From Entoloma clypeatum (taxonomy: Eukaryota; Basidiomycota; Agaricomycetes; Agaricales; Entolomataceae): DNA of 64,000 nucleotides. The notes under the pieces were generated by a model. The model worked only from the letters and a program-made list of their open reading frames with translations. It did no database searches and was not told the origin of the DNA. Every line of letters begins with the position of its first letter. Position 1 is the first letter of the stretch. The stretch lies in NCBI GenBank assembly GCA_963565915.1, contig OY751487.1, positions 4,278,001 through 4,342,000 of the forward strand, written 5' to 3'. A program made the position numbers and the translations under genes. Positions 48,201-58,930 of the stretch are shown in pieces.

Positions 48201-48360
48201 CGAATCACAAGGATAAACGAATGCGGAAGCGGCAAGGACAAAGGTATGTATAGCTTCGTATCGTAGTAGTAGTATACTGGCAAGTCATCGTCTGAGCTGG
48301 AGGTAAGTATTTTAGAGTTGAAGTCTGAGTCGAGAAAGAAAGTGACATGGACTTGCAAAT
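45233..48360. other. Gene-poor 3.1 kb region with possible unassigned exons
   Basis: 45233-46080 is pyrimidine-rich, with repeated CTCTCT at 45525-45543, and holds no defensible frame. 46080-47110 contains Ser/Pro-rich plus-strand frames (listed separately). 47117-47494 (minus) is open for 125 codons but unconvincing. 47500-48170 has C-rich and G-rich blocks (for example 47995-48015) and no gene I can support. Confidence 0.4.
46083..47110 (+). CDS. Possible multi-exon Ser-rich hypothetical gene (structure unresolved)
   Basis: Several neighbouring stretches read like protein: GVASPAGFKDPAVARSSGKE just after a good acceptor (ttctcgtcactag), a frame with DDLLMKTSNICSSRRREYS followed by a possible donor (ACG|gtaagg at about 46579), and KPNFKLQYPASDSSTAELKS in 46742-47110. 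They are in different frames and I could not join them with consistent phases. It may be a real gene with several short exons, a decaying one, or chance. No domain recognised. Confidence 0.2.
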
Positions 48361-48643
48361 TCATATAGCTACCGATTTGGAAGAAATGGCAGACTTGGAA
48401 TTGGGCGGTGAGCAGAGTTGTCCCGCGCCCGCCCCATTCTGCTTTCGCCACCTTACATACAGTATGGCTACCACAAAGACAGCAACAATGAGAATGACTG
48501 TGATCAATTCACGTCAGGACAAACTGACTCAAAACATGCAAAAATTACATACTCGTGATTAGGATGAACGCGACCTCCCAAGAATCTGTTGCCGTTGGAG
48601 TGTCGGACGAATCTCGCACTAACACGGTTGTGGGGTACCACAT
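48361..48643 (-). CDS. Small single-TM protein, 75 aa (hypothetical)
   Basis: Two exons, 48553-48643 and 48361-48497, joined at phase 1 inside the membrane helix. The protein begins MWYPTTVLVRDSSDTPT, enters the membrane at DSWEVAFILITIILIVAVFVVAILY (given in part) and exits with VRWRKQNGAG; the tail is Ser-rich. It mirrors the 37037-37455 gene in size of the N-terminus, W-E entry, helix and intron phase. The stop used (TGA) follows a GTAGCT that could be a donor leading to a downstream exon, so the C-terminus may be longer. Not visible as a long ORF. Confidence 0.55.
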
Positions 48644-48853
48644 GCTTGAGGTGTAATTTGAAAAAATTCAAGGCAAGGGGACAAGATAGGTCTAGGAAGA
48701 AAGATCAAGCTGGATGCCCTGTTACTTGAGAACGTTGCCGAGCTCTGAGGTGGCTTGTGTGGGCAGGCAATGGGCGTCTTGGCCATGCATCCGGGCAATG
48801 CCGTTGTGTATGAAAATTAGGGTGGCAAATTGGCGGCAAACCTTTGACGCGTT

Positions 48854-49822
48854 GACGTGTCTAGCGCTGGGTGAGAATGGTTTTTCCAGATGTTGAAAAC
48901 ATGAGGTTGTGAGAGGCCTCCATGTGAGGTGTTTTTCACACGTTAATAACTGTGAAAAACACATTTGCAAAGTTTTCGGTAAAGACAGTGCGTTTTCGGC
49001 TGTAGAACTAAATAATCTGCCCTTTTCAGCAGTAATCCGCTACGTTCCACTCTTCTGGAGTACCCGCCAGCCCATCCGACTCACGGAGAGCATTGGAATT
49101 GCCTCGGCCGCCCACGATTGAGACCTCTTTGTCACCCCCAAGGTACTTCATGAGAGCCGCGAGGGAAGGACTATCCAACTTCACGTAGTCAGCTATCTTC
49201 CATCGGGTATTACACCTGACAATCTTTGGATCATCAAGATTTGCAGCATCGACTCGATCCGACTCAACTGGGCCTTTCTCTCCAACCTCAGAGCATGACG
49301 CAGGCCCTCTCCCGTTAACTTCTCTGCCAAACTGGAACGTCCCGGCAAGGTTTCGGTTTCATCATGTGTCACGGGTGGCTAAATTAATGCAGGGATTGAA
49401 TTGGGATAAGAAGCAGAGATATCAATTAACTCTATCAGATCAGACGTACGTCAGGCCATGGGATATTCTCTTTTTCATCAGTACGGCGCTGCCAAACGTC
49501 GCACAAGCGACCCATGTGCGAGATCCACACCTTCCTTTCTGGGCTGCTATCATCGGGAATCGTCACCTCCACGAGTTTGATGAGTGTGATGAGCTCGGCA
49601 GAGCTCGTCTTGATAAAGTTGCGGTGAGCCTGAAGAAGGACTGTTTTCTGTTCAGTGGAAAGCATCCCTGGTGTGAATTTTAATGGCATGAAACTGCGCT
49701 TCACATTTCTCACACGGTGCTTGGAGGTCCTCAATGTTAAAAACGTTAAAAACATGTTAAAAACATGTGAAAAACACCGATGTTTTTAACATCTGTGTTT
49801 CTCACCCAGCGCTAGACGTGTC
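48854..49822. mobile_element. hAT-like TIR element (953 bp) with 8 bp target site duplication
   Basis: Perfect 16-base terminal inverted repeats TAGCGCTGGGTGAGAA lie at 48862-48877 and 49799-49814. Immediately outside each is the same 8 bp GACGTGTC in direct orientation (48854-48861 and 49815-49822). A TIR starting YAGNGNTG plus an 8 bp TSD is the hAT signature. Subterminal sequence is rich in short motifs of the ATGTTTTTAACAT and GTGTTTTTCACA type in both orientations, as expected for transposase-binding sites. The interior is too small for a hAT transposase and shows none of its motifs, so the element is non-autonomous. It is bounded left by the small-TM gene and right by the P4-ATPase region. 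Confidence 0.85.
49026..49689 (-). CDS. Two-exon gene inside the hAT-like element, 181 aa (hypothetical cargo)
   Basis: Exons 49450-49689 and 49026-49331, both multiples of three, phase 0 intron of 118 nt with gtacgt donor and ttccag acceptor. The N-terminal part (TPGMLSTEQKTVLLQAHRNF, ELITLIKLVEVTIPDDSSPE) and C-terminal part (DPKIVRCNTRWKIADYVKLD, SLAALMKYLGGDKEVSIV) have strongly coding composition. It does not resemble a hAT transposase (no BED finger or dimerisation motif), so it may be a captured host gene fragment or a novel cargo. An in-frame ATG upstream at 49755 would add 22 residues. An alternative acceptor at about 49381 (atttag) would give a different frame that stops sooner. Confidence 0.5.
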
Positions 49823-50875
49823 CAGTTCCAAGGGCCAAACAGTAGATACCAGGCAGAGTACAGATATTTATTAGAGTCTCATGGACGGGAAGGGTTTCGG
49901 CAAAGCTTCGCTTCTCAGACATCCCACTTGGCTGACGAGAGTCGAGAAGGTGGGCCCCGCCACCGGCATTCCTTGAGGGGAGGGCACAAGATCGTAGTTT
50001 TCATGCAAAAGGGTGCCAAGACATGGATGGCAAAGCCAGGCCCTCTTGCAACAAAGCTTTTCAGATATCCCGATACCATCAGAGCATCAAGGTTTATATG
50101 ACCACGACTGGTGCGGGACCTTGCAAAGCTAGGGTCTATGCATCCTTCGTCGATACTTGGTTGTTCTGAGGCAAACCGGAAGGGGCTGTGGAGATCGGTT
50201 CTGAAAATCGCCCACCAGATACAGAAAACAGAAGCGCGAACTGGGCCTCCGCAGATGAATTTGCTGGGAATGGTTGACCCTTCAATCCGGTGCTGTTGAC
50301 GACTTCAATGTCACACGGCTGTGCTGGGGGCAAAGGTTGAACGGCCTTTGGGCACATGAGGGGGACGACCGAAAACGGAACCCAGATTTAGTAGTGATAT
50401 TTGAAGGAGAACCGCTCAAATGTTTGGAGGAGAGCTGATGCCCGACAACAACTGGTCATTTATTATACCACCTCCACCATCACCGGTGACCATGACGAGG
50501 TTTTTACCCCGCTGCTCTCCCTCGAGCGATCTTGGTGCTGGCCCTCACGGTACCAAGCCCGCTTATGGATTCAATATGTAAAATGCATTATTACTGTAAG
50601 GAAAGGTAATCTGTGGTATATTCTATGAATAGTGCCCCCGCACACGTCAATTTGGCAAGAGAACCTCATCAGGTGAGCATCTCCAATTGATGTCTCCCCA
50701 CCCCGTGTATCGGAGTGCTTATCCACACGCTGTGATAGAGCGATCGACATAGCCGACCGACAACTGCTGACAATGACACAGATCGCACCGGAAAGCGATG
50801 ACATATCGGTCCTCAAGTCGCCTCGTCTGACCGACGAGCTTCTAGAGCCCTCTCGCTGTTGCCATATCCCTGATC
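49823..50875. other. Intergenic region before the P4-ATPase, no supported gene
   Basis: 1.05 kb between the mobile element and the flippase start. The open frames present are short and lack coding character. No further TIR or repeat found. Confidence 0.45.
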
Positions 50876-53800
50876 ATGTCCCCCTCCAAGGACGGTCGCG
50901 GCTTCGCAGCCTGGTACACTCGAGTTGCTGAGTTCAATGTCGAAACTCTCTTTTCACGCAAACGGGCACCTGGACCACCAAGGACAGTTTACATCAACGA
51001 ACACCTTCCGGAAAACTATTTTGACCACAAGCACCGGATTAAAGCAGACTACATCTATCCGACGAACCAGATCATCACTTCCAAGTACACCGTAATTACC
51101 TTCCTTCCTCGGAACCTGCTGGAGCAGCTCAGGCGTATCGCGAACATGTACGTTTCCGCTTCTTTCTTCCTTCTGTGCAATATTAATCGTCTCACAGATT
51201 CTTCCTCGTGGTATCGATCCTACCATTCATTCACAAGTTCTCCACCATTTCTCCAGGTGTTGCAATCCTCCCTTTTATCATCATTCTCGTCATCACCGCG
51301 GCCAAGGATGGTTATGAAGATATCAAAAGACATCAGTCGGACAAACAGGTCAACCATAGTCGAATGAGGGTCCTGGCTGGAGGAGATTGGAAGAACCCGA
51401 ATGTTATGGAGCCGAAGAGCAAGACGTTCGTTCGCGGCCTGCCCCCTCGACGCCGTCGACCTCAAAAGACGGACCCTGAAAGAGCGTCCAAGCTTGACAT
51501 AGACTCTGACATCGAGTACGACTCTGATGGAACAGACGCGGATGTAGATCGTGCCGGACCTCATTGGAAAGAGACTCGGTGGGAGGATCTTCGCGTCGGC
51601 GACTTCGTCAAGATAAAGGACAATGAACCGTTCCCTGCTGACATCCTGATTTGCGCCACATCAGAAGATGATAATGTGGCTTTTGTGGAGACGAAAAATC
51701 TGGATGGAGAGACGAATCTCAAGTCTCGACATGCCACCCCTGCTCTCACGCATTTTCGAAACGCCAAAGCCTGTGCATATACTGAAAACCAATTCCGCAT
51801 TAACTGCGATCGTCCGCATACAGATATGTACCGATTGACCGCCAATATCGATGTGAATGGGGCTACATTTCCAGTTGATTTATCAATGACGTTCTTGCGT
51901 GGTACTGTCCTGAAGAATACGCGCTGGGCTATTGGCGTCGTCATGTATACTGGCTTGGACACCAAAATCGTTTTGAACTCCGGTGGTACACCAAGTAAGC
52001 GCAGCAAAGTTGAGAGGCAGATGAATCCGCAAGTGTAAGTGCACAAGCATTTTGATCATGAGTTTCGCTCACTTGATTTCACAGCTTCATAAACTTGATC
52101 ATCTTATCAATGATAGCTACAGCTTGCGCTATTGCCGATGCTCTCCTCGAACAGAGATTCTACCCCCGTCAAGCACCCTGGCTATACAACGATAACGAAA
52201 AAGGCGACAATCCGCGCATAAATGGTTTAGTGACATGGGTATTCTCTTTTTTGACGTGAGTCTCACTACCTCTTTTCATCTGAATTTACTTGAAAATGTT
52301 GCTTCACAAGATTCCAAACCATCGTCCCAATATCGCTCTACATTTCTATCGAATTTGTCCGAACATGTCAAGCCGCATTCATCTATTTCGACGCAGATAT
52401 GCTGTATGAAAAGACGGGTCAGGCTACCATCTGCAGGAGTTGGAACTTGTCGGATGATTTGGGTCAAATCGAATACATTTTTTCTGACAAGACGGGCACT
52501 CTCACGCAGGTACGTTGCATCACAGGAGATAGCCTATATGCATTACGTGATTATTGTTCATTGCAGAACTCAATGGTGTTCCGTCAATGTTCCATCGGAG
52601 GACGAGCATACAGGGGCGACAAAGATGAAGAAACGCAGAACTTCAAACGTGGCAATGTTGAGCAGGAGGTCTACGAGACCATACCGTCCTCTTCATCCGC
52701 AACCCTTGACCGAGAACGGCATTTCAAGCCAACCGAGAAAGCGAAAGACCCGCCCGAACGATTTAGAGATTCTGCCCTTCTTCAAGTCATGGAAGACGCG
52801 ATCAGCGACACAGCCGAGCCACCTGACCCCGAGAACAAGCAACATCATAGACTGCTGAATGGCTTTTTCACTGTCCTTGGTCTGTGCCACACTGTCCTCA
52901 CGTCCGTCGACCCTCTCACTGGCGCGATTGAGTATAAAGCCCAGTCACCAGATGAGGCCGCGCTCGTCCAGGCTGCCGCCGACGTCGGCTACGTCTTTTG
53001 CGGGCGGGACAAGGAGACGCTGTCGCTGCGGACACCGTTCGGGGAGGTGGAAATGTATGAGCTGCTGAACATCCTCGATTTCACGAGCGCGCGGAAGCGC
53101 ATGAGCGTTGTGATCCGGAAGCAGGGCGAGAACGGGGGGCTGTTTTTGCTCACGAAGGGAGCGGATAACGTGATTTTCAAGAGGTTGGTGGAGAACGAGG
53201 GTGAGAGGGAGCTCATGGAGGCGACGGAGAGGCATCTGAATGAGTTTGCGAATGAGGGGTTGAGGACGTTGACCTTGGCTTACAAGGTTCTTGATGGTGA
53301 GCTTTAATCTGTGGTCAATGGAACGTGAACGTTAATTGGACATACGCGCAGAGGAGTACTATCAGGAATGGAGCGAGCGCTATCATGCAGCTACGATTTC
53401 TATGGATGATAGGGAGAAGAAAACCGAGGCTGTCTCCGATGAGCTGGAACAAAACCTGCGACTATTGGGGGCCACTGCTATCGAGGACCGGTTACAGCAT
53501 GGCGTGCCGGAGACGATTGCAGATTTCAAAAGGGCAGGAATCAAGATCTGGGTTGCAACCGGCGACAGGATCGAAACTGCAATAGGTGAGTCGTTTTAGC
53601 AAAATTGTGTAGTGACTTCACGCTGATGGAACGTTTCTAGCAATTGGAAGAAGCACGAATCTAGTCGCGAATGATTCCAACATCGTTGTCATCCGCGGAG
53701 GTAGCGAATACCTACCGGTGTATCAGCAGATGAAGCGCACGATGGAAAAGTTCTTCTCTGAGAGTACCACTGATTCTGATGTTCCTCGGCCATCGGTGTC

Positions 53801-55774
53801 GACGCAGGATAGTATAGCGCTTCAACGTATAATAACTGGGACTTCAACCGCGGGTGTGGGAAATGGCGAGCGGCCTGGAGGCTTCGTGTTGGTGATAGAC
53901 GGTGCTGCTTTGTTAGCTGTTCGCCTCCCTTTCATCATTATTGCGACTGAAATTGCCGTATTAACAAACACCAACTTGATAGGCATTCAAGGGCGAGACC
54001 AACAAAGCTCTGCTGCTTCGTCTGGGAACTATGTGCGAAGCAGTGATTTGCTGTCGAGTCTCCCCGCTCCAGAAAGCGCTCATCGTGGGGTTGGTGAGAG
54101 ATGGACTTGGTGTGATGACGTTGGCGATTGGCGATGGGGCGAACGATGTAAGCATGATACAGGTATGTGGATACCTTGTCTTGTGGGCTGCTTTCTTCTG
54201 ATGCAGAACACAAGGCTGCGGACGTTGGTGTCGGTATTTCTGGGGAAGAAGGCTTGCAAGCTGTTAATTCTTCAGACTATGCCATCGCGCAGGTATGTGG
54301 TTATTGTGGCGATGTTTTCAATAATTGATCTATCTTTCTTGTAGTTCCGCTTCCTGAAGAAGTTGCTCCTCGTCCATGGACATTGGTCGTATGCCCGAAA
54401 TGGGACTATGTAGGTTTACACATCATACAATCTGGGTGGGGCCTTTGCGACTGACTGTCGATATCAAGGATTTTGAACTTTTTCTACAAAAACATCGTGC
54501 CCGTTGGAGTGTTGTGGTGGTTTCAGATTTATTGCGGATGGAGTGCCAATTAGTGAGTCAAATGCTTGCTTTGATCAAGGCGCTTTTCACTAAACTGGGT
54601 TTCTACAGCGTGTTTGACTACACATACATATTGTTCTGGAACTCGCTCTGGACAATTGCTCCAGTGATTGGTATCGGCCTCTTTGATCGTTTCCTAGGTA
54701 ATCATTCGGCTGGTGAATCGTGTTCTCGACTGACGGATGATGCAGATTCCAATGTATTGATGTGCATACCAGAACTGTATCACTATGGCCGAGAAGGCAC
54801 CTGGTTTGGGCTTCGTTCGTTCTTTATTTATCTATTTGACGGCCTGTATCAAGTGAGTACTTTGCTCGTTCTCCGCCAATAAGGGTGATCTAATTTGAAA
54901 GTTGTGGCAGTCTGTTATTATTTATTTCTTGATCATGTTCGCTTATTTCTCGCCGACGTCCCGAGCGGATGGTTATGATACGGCTCTTTACGAATGGTCT
55001 ACAGTGAGGCATCAAGCAAGCGTACTGGCGACAACAAGCTGACATGTTCTTCTAGACAATGGCTATTTCTGCAGTAATGGTGGCTAATATCTATGTTGGA
55101 TTCAATTCGACAGCTTGGACATGGTGGTTGGTCTTTGCCGTATTCGTTGGGACAGTCATCGTTTGGGCATACACAGTGAGTAGTTGTGTTTTGCATTGCT
55201 GTATGTGCTGAGCAAGGTTCTATAGGTCTTGTATTCCCTCATCAGTCCCGGTTATTCAGTCACAAAACTTTATGGGAGCTATCACTTCCTCTTCACGTCC
55301 GCCTACTTTTGGTTCTCCATCCCTTTGACATTCCTGCTCGCCCTTCTTCCTCGCTATCTCATCAGAGCCTGGAGATTCGGCTTTGCGCCCGACGATCTCG
55401 ACACGATACGATACCTCGTCAAGAAGCAGCCTGACGTTGACCTTTCTGATGCAAGGATTGGGAATCTCAGCGCCTTCAGACGGACCTCACCACCTTCGAC
55501 TTCGTCACGATTGGGAGTGAACGACAGCCAGGCGACGCTCGACCTGTCTAGACGAAGTGTTGACCTGCGAAGGGCGAGCAGAACGGACATGGCGACGGGT
55601 CTTACTTCTGTGGATCGAGGGTTTGACTTTGCAATGGAGGAGGACGGGGTAGCTATGCGGAGGATGCAGACTAATCTGTCAGAGCGGAGGGCGAGCAGCA
55701 GGCATTTGCCGCAGCAGTCGTTGAAGGGAAAGAGGTCGTTCAAGCGGATATTATTGTTGAAGAAAAAACAGTAA
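50876..55774 (+). CDS. P4-type phospholipid-translocating ATPase (flippase, DNF-like)
   Basis: A gene of about 17 exons. Flippases move aminophospholipids or lysolipids to the cytosolic leaflet at the plasma membrane/Golgi. Landmarks in order: N-terminal [10 protein letters not shown] and [21 protein letters not shown]; actuator loop [14 protein letters not shown] [15 protein letters not shown] (the P4 DGET motif); phosphorylation site [51 protein letters not shown]; and [13 protein letters not shown]. The ten membrane segments are distributed as usual, the last before [16 protein letters not shown]. The tail is Ser/Arg rich. Around 53910-54170 the longest open frame is wrong: after an intron at 53923-53981 the correct frame reads [20 protein letters not shown], restoring the hinge region. 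The N-terminal Lys/Arg-rich loop ([11 protein letters not shown]) is typical of fungal DNF1/2 types. Confidence 0.92.
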
Positions 55775-56102
55775 TGTTGGAGCGGATTGACTGATGCTTG
55801 GTCTTTGTCGTTGCGTGTTTCGTTGTTGTACTTGCAGCCCGGGTGTATCCTAGATTTCAGTAGTAAGTATAGCGATATAATGTATACCATTCATAATATG
55901 TGAAGTAGGAGTTGACGATGGTGTCTTGGTTTCCAACTTCTCGTATTCTTGTGATATTTATGATACAAGGAACTGCGGATTTTAATCTGAAGGTGATCCA
56001 ACGATTAACATGCAAATTGGCATGAACATACATAGTAGGTCAGCTACGTCGTTTGATGTCTCTTTCTTGAAAGGGGTCACCGATCTCTGGACGGTCTGCC
56101 CA
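55775..56102. other. Tail-to-tail intergenic region
   Basis: 328 bp between the flippase and the convergent hypothetical gene. No ORF, repeat or other feature noted. Confidence 0.5.
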
Positions 56103-56486
56103 TTAATTTTCAATTTTCAATCCCAAATCTTGAGACTCGCCTTTCCTCAAGTATTCCACGACGTGACTATCAACCAGATCCCGTTCCTCTCTCTTGGCCT
56201 CGCCCCCCCAAGGGATGCTCTGAGTGGTCCCTAGACCTCCACTATGACCATGCCGCCCAGGCTCGCCTCTTCGACGCGTTTTGGGGTCGCGATTGGACGC
56301 TGAGCCTGCGTAACCAGATCCACCGCCGTGGCGACGTTTGGAAGTGCCGCTTGCCAAAGTCTGAATGTGGGATGAAAAGTTTGAGAGGTAGCTGGGGGTT
56401 GAGGGCTGTATGTTGATCTCCTCTGGGAGAGGAGAGTCGGAGGAGTCGGTGGATATTGGGGAGCCTGGATCTGGTGGGGAGTTCAT
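56103..56486 (-). CDS. Hypothetical protein, 127 aa, Ser/Gly-rich with charged C-terminus
   Basis: Single open frame from MNSPPDPGSPISTDSSDS to VVEYLRKGESQDLGLKIEN. The N-terminal half is Ser/Pro rich, the middle is basic and Gly/Arg rich (SKRRHGGGSGYAGSASNRD, KTRRRGEPGRHGHSGG), and the end is a predicted helix. An in-frame ATG at 56555 would add 23 residues. No domain recognised; it could be a small nuclear or RNA-binding protein, but this is a guess from composition. It is divergent from the DUF7918-type gene, 268 bp apart. Confidence 0.5.
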   Translation of the reverse strand: MNSPPDPGSPISTDSSDSPLPEEINIQPSTPSYLSNFSSHIQTLASGTSKRRHGGGSGYAGSASNRDPKTRRRGEPGRHGHSGGLGTTQSIPWGGEAKREERDLVDSHVVEYLRKGESQDLGLKIEN

Positions 56487-56754
56487 GATGAGTGTACGAC
56501 TCGATGTCACAATGATGGGCACTGCCACACTTTGTCGACATCTTCCTCGATGCAACGGCAGAGATCATCGATCATCCATTGGATATGAATCGCCGCAGTC
56601 TACACCCTTTGCCAAGATACCATTAATTATGGGCCACCAAGTGACAGCGCAGCAGCCACGAGGGAAAATGGCCAACTACTTGAGAGGATAGGGGGCTGTG
56701 CGGGCGCCTAAGGGAAGTTTTAAAGCCGAATGACACCTCTTGCGGCCAACTTGA

Positions 56755-57945
56755 ATGGCTCGATACCTTCAGTTCGACGACGTCACGACATGGGTTACGA
56801 TGGAAGGCTCATCAAGAGCGGTGTTCTTGATAGAGCGGCCTCGGGCCAACACTATTACTTGCTGGATCGCTTCTGAGTCGGGCAAGGTGACTTTGCGAAA
56901 GATTTCGTTCGTCTTGACACGGGGAATTCAAATTGCGGCTGGTTTACCCAGAAATTTGCTGTCAACTGGCGAAACCCGATGCGTCCATTTGCATTGCAAG
57001 GCAAAGTGATCATCGATGGCGTTACGTGTGATCAGCACATCATGCTGGACTCTTCGTATCAAGACCGGGCCAATGCTGTTGGAGTGTCCTTTGCTAGGAC
57101 TTCTCAATATACGCAGCGGGATTTCATGTTCACGGCTATTGAAGTGACGGGTATGTTCTCTCTGCCCTACATATTCCTCGCCGTCGTTCGCCGTACTCAC
57201 ACCACGTGCATACAGACGACGATTCTTATCTTGACACTATCAACCAATCCTACAATTTTGGTACGATTTCTCTGGAGTTGTGGAGGCTGCATGTACAGGA
57301 CGTCGTCTCGAAGCCTATTGAGCACCAGAACGGTCGACCGGTTTTGGAAAGCCAGGTAGTACATGAGCGCTCTAAGAAAGCTGGCACCCACCATGTCAAG
57401 CATGTTGAAGATATTTTGTTTCTAGCGTCCACGTGCTAACGAATCGTCTCGCCTCAGGTACAGCGAGGAATATTATTCTCCGCCGCCAGTGGTAGATGTG
57501 GTCAGCGCGCAGACGATCGATGAAGAACCCTATGTGACGTTCACGTTCAAGTATCGTCCAATGGGTATATCGCTCTTCCTGAAGGTTGTTTGAATTCTGA
57601 CCTATCCAAGCAATGCTAATGGCGAATGGTATCGTCCCTCGCCCGCCGCGGGCGAACTCCGCAGGCCAACGCACCCAAGCCGAAGCAGCTGAGGAGATAC
57701 GTCAGTTGGAAGTGAGTCTTTTTATAATATGTGCAAGACTTCATGTGTGACCGGTATGCTTCAAGGGCAAGTTGAAGGCTCTTCGGGCAAAGGCCGGAGC
57801 ACGTTCTCAGCCTACTGGTTCACCCAATCGTTGCTCTCCAATTAAAAAGGTCAAGAGGGAAATCAAAAAGGAGCCGAGTGTCAGCCGGTGGCCCAGACAT
57901 GGAACATGGAACACTCTGGAAGTCATTGACCTGACACTTGATTAG
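56755..57945 (+). CDS. DUF7918-type basidiomycete protein with C-terminal SUMO-interacting-like motif
   Basis: Six exons, 56755-56886, 56952-57150, 57216-57399, 57458-57564, 57611-57711 and 57766-57945, 300 aa, all phases closing. Family pattern: TITCWIASESGKKFAVNW (over the first joint), GKVIIDGVTCDQHIM, RDFMFTAIEVTDDDSYLD, GTISLELWRLHV, VVHERSKKAGTHHV and EPYVTFTFKYRPM. The C-terminal part is coiled and Lys-rich, ending EVIDLTLD, a classic hydrophobic SIM core next to acidic residues. The third intron (57400-57457) must use a GC donor (AA|GCATGT) to keep phase; its branch site GTGCTAACG is ideal. These proteins form large expanded families in Agaricomycetes, of unknown function. Confidence 0.8.
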
Positions 57946-58930
57946 GTGACAGATATCCGTACGCCTGCTTTTCACCTTTCATTCTCTAAACTTGGAGGGT
58001 TCAGACCCATGTACTTACTATGTCAACTGTTTCCATCAATTTCTCTTTGAATGTGGTTTTGACTTATGGCGGATATCCCAAGGGTCTATTCCCTTCGTTG
58101 GATACATACGTGTCTTGCTCGTTAGTGGACAGCACGTCCATCGACCATGACGATGATTTGATTCAACAGGCGTTTTATGTCACTATGACAGAGAACCGTC
58201 AGTCCCTCTCACCCATTTCACGAAGTGGTATCCTCGTACAAGTTGCGCGTGAGTGATGCACCACGAGGAGCTGGTACCAGAATGGATTTATGATACGATA
58301 TATTATTCGATGCAAAGCAACCATGGTTACAAGAGGACACGTATACTTAGCTCCAACTTGAAGTTTGAACAATATTAGTACACAAATACTGGCAGGCATC
58401 ACAACTGTCTCACAACATCTCCCACTTCACGAGCGTCCAATCCCCCCGGACAGCGGCTGTACTCGGGGTCGGCTTAAAATGCCCCTACGTAGGTGACTCC
58501 GTGCAAGTTGCCTAATGATGTACTTGTTCTTTTTGCGGATACATGTTTGCAAAGAATTAAAATATACAAACGCCCACAGACACCCACAACTTAACGACGA
58601 TCCGCATTGCCCTTTTGAGTTCAATAGTCGGCGTTGTCGACATGTCTATCATGGCATATCCATGAACAAAAAAGCCAGAAGCGCACTGGCATTTGTCGAT
58701 GGTATCCAAGGATGCATCCGAGCCGCACGGTCATCCCAACAGCCTGACGAGACAATAACGGAATTCAACGGCTTTTGTTCACTATCTGGACGCGTTGAAT
58801 TGTTGTCATTTGGATCTTTCCGAGGTGACATCCTATTTAAACTCGACGTTTTCCTGGCGATGTCGGCACGACTTTGCTTCTCGTTCTAAATCCAACCCAC
58901 CCCGTTTACTACCGGAGGACGGTATCGAAT
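57946..58930. other. Intergenic region, 1.0 kb, no supported gene
   Basis: A frame at 58020-58256 (+, 78 codons) and others lack splice partners. The promoter of the nuclease-pseudokinase gene should be in the last part. Confidence 0.4.

Noticed and set aside
53910..54344. Apparent frame break in the P4-ATPase after [14 protein letters not shown]
   Set aside because: Resolved by a normal intron at about 53923-53981 and two later short introns; the conserved hinge and GDGAND motif are then intact.
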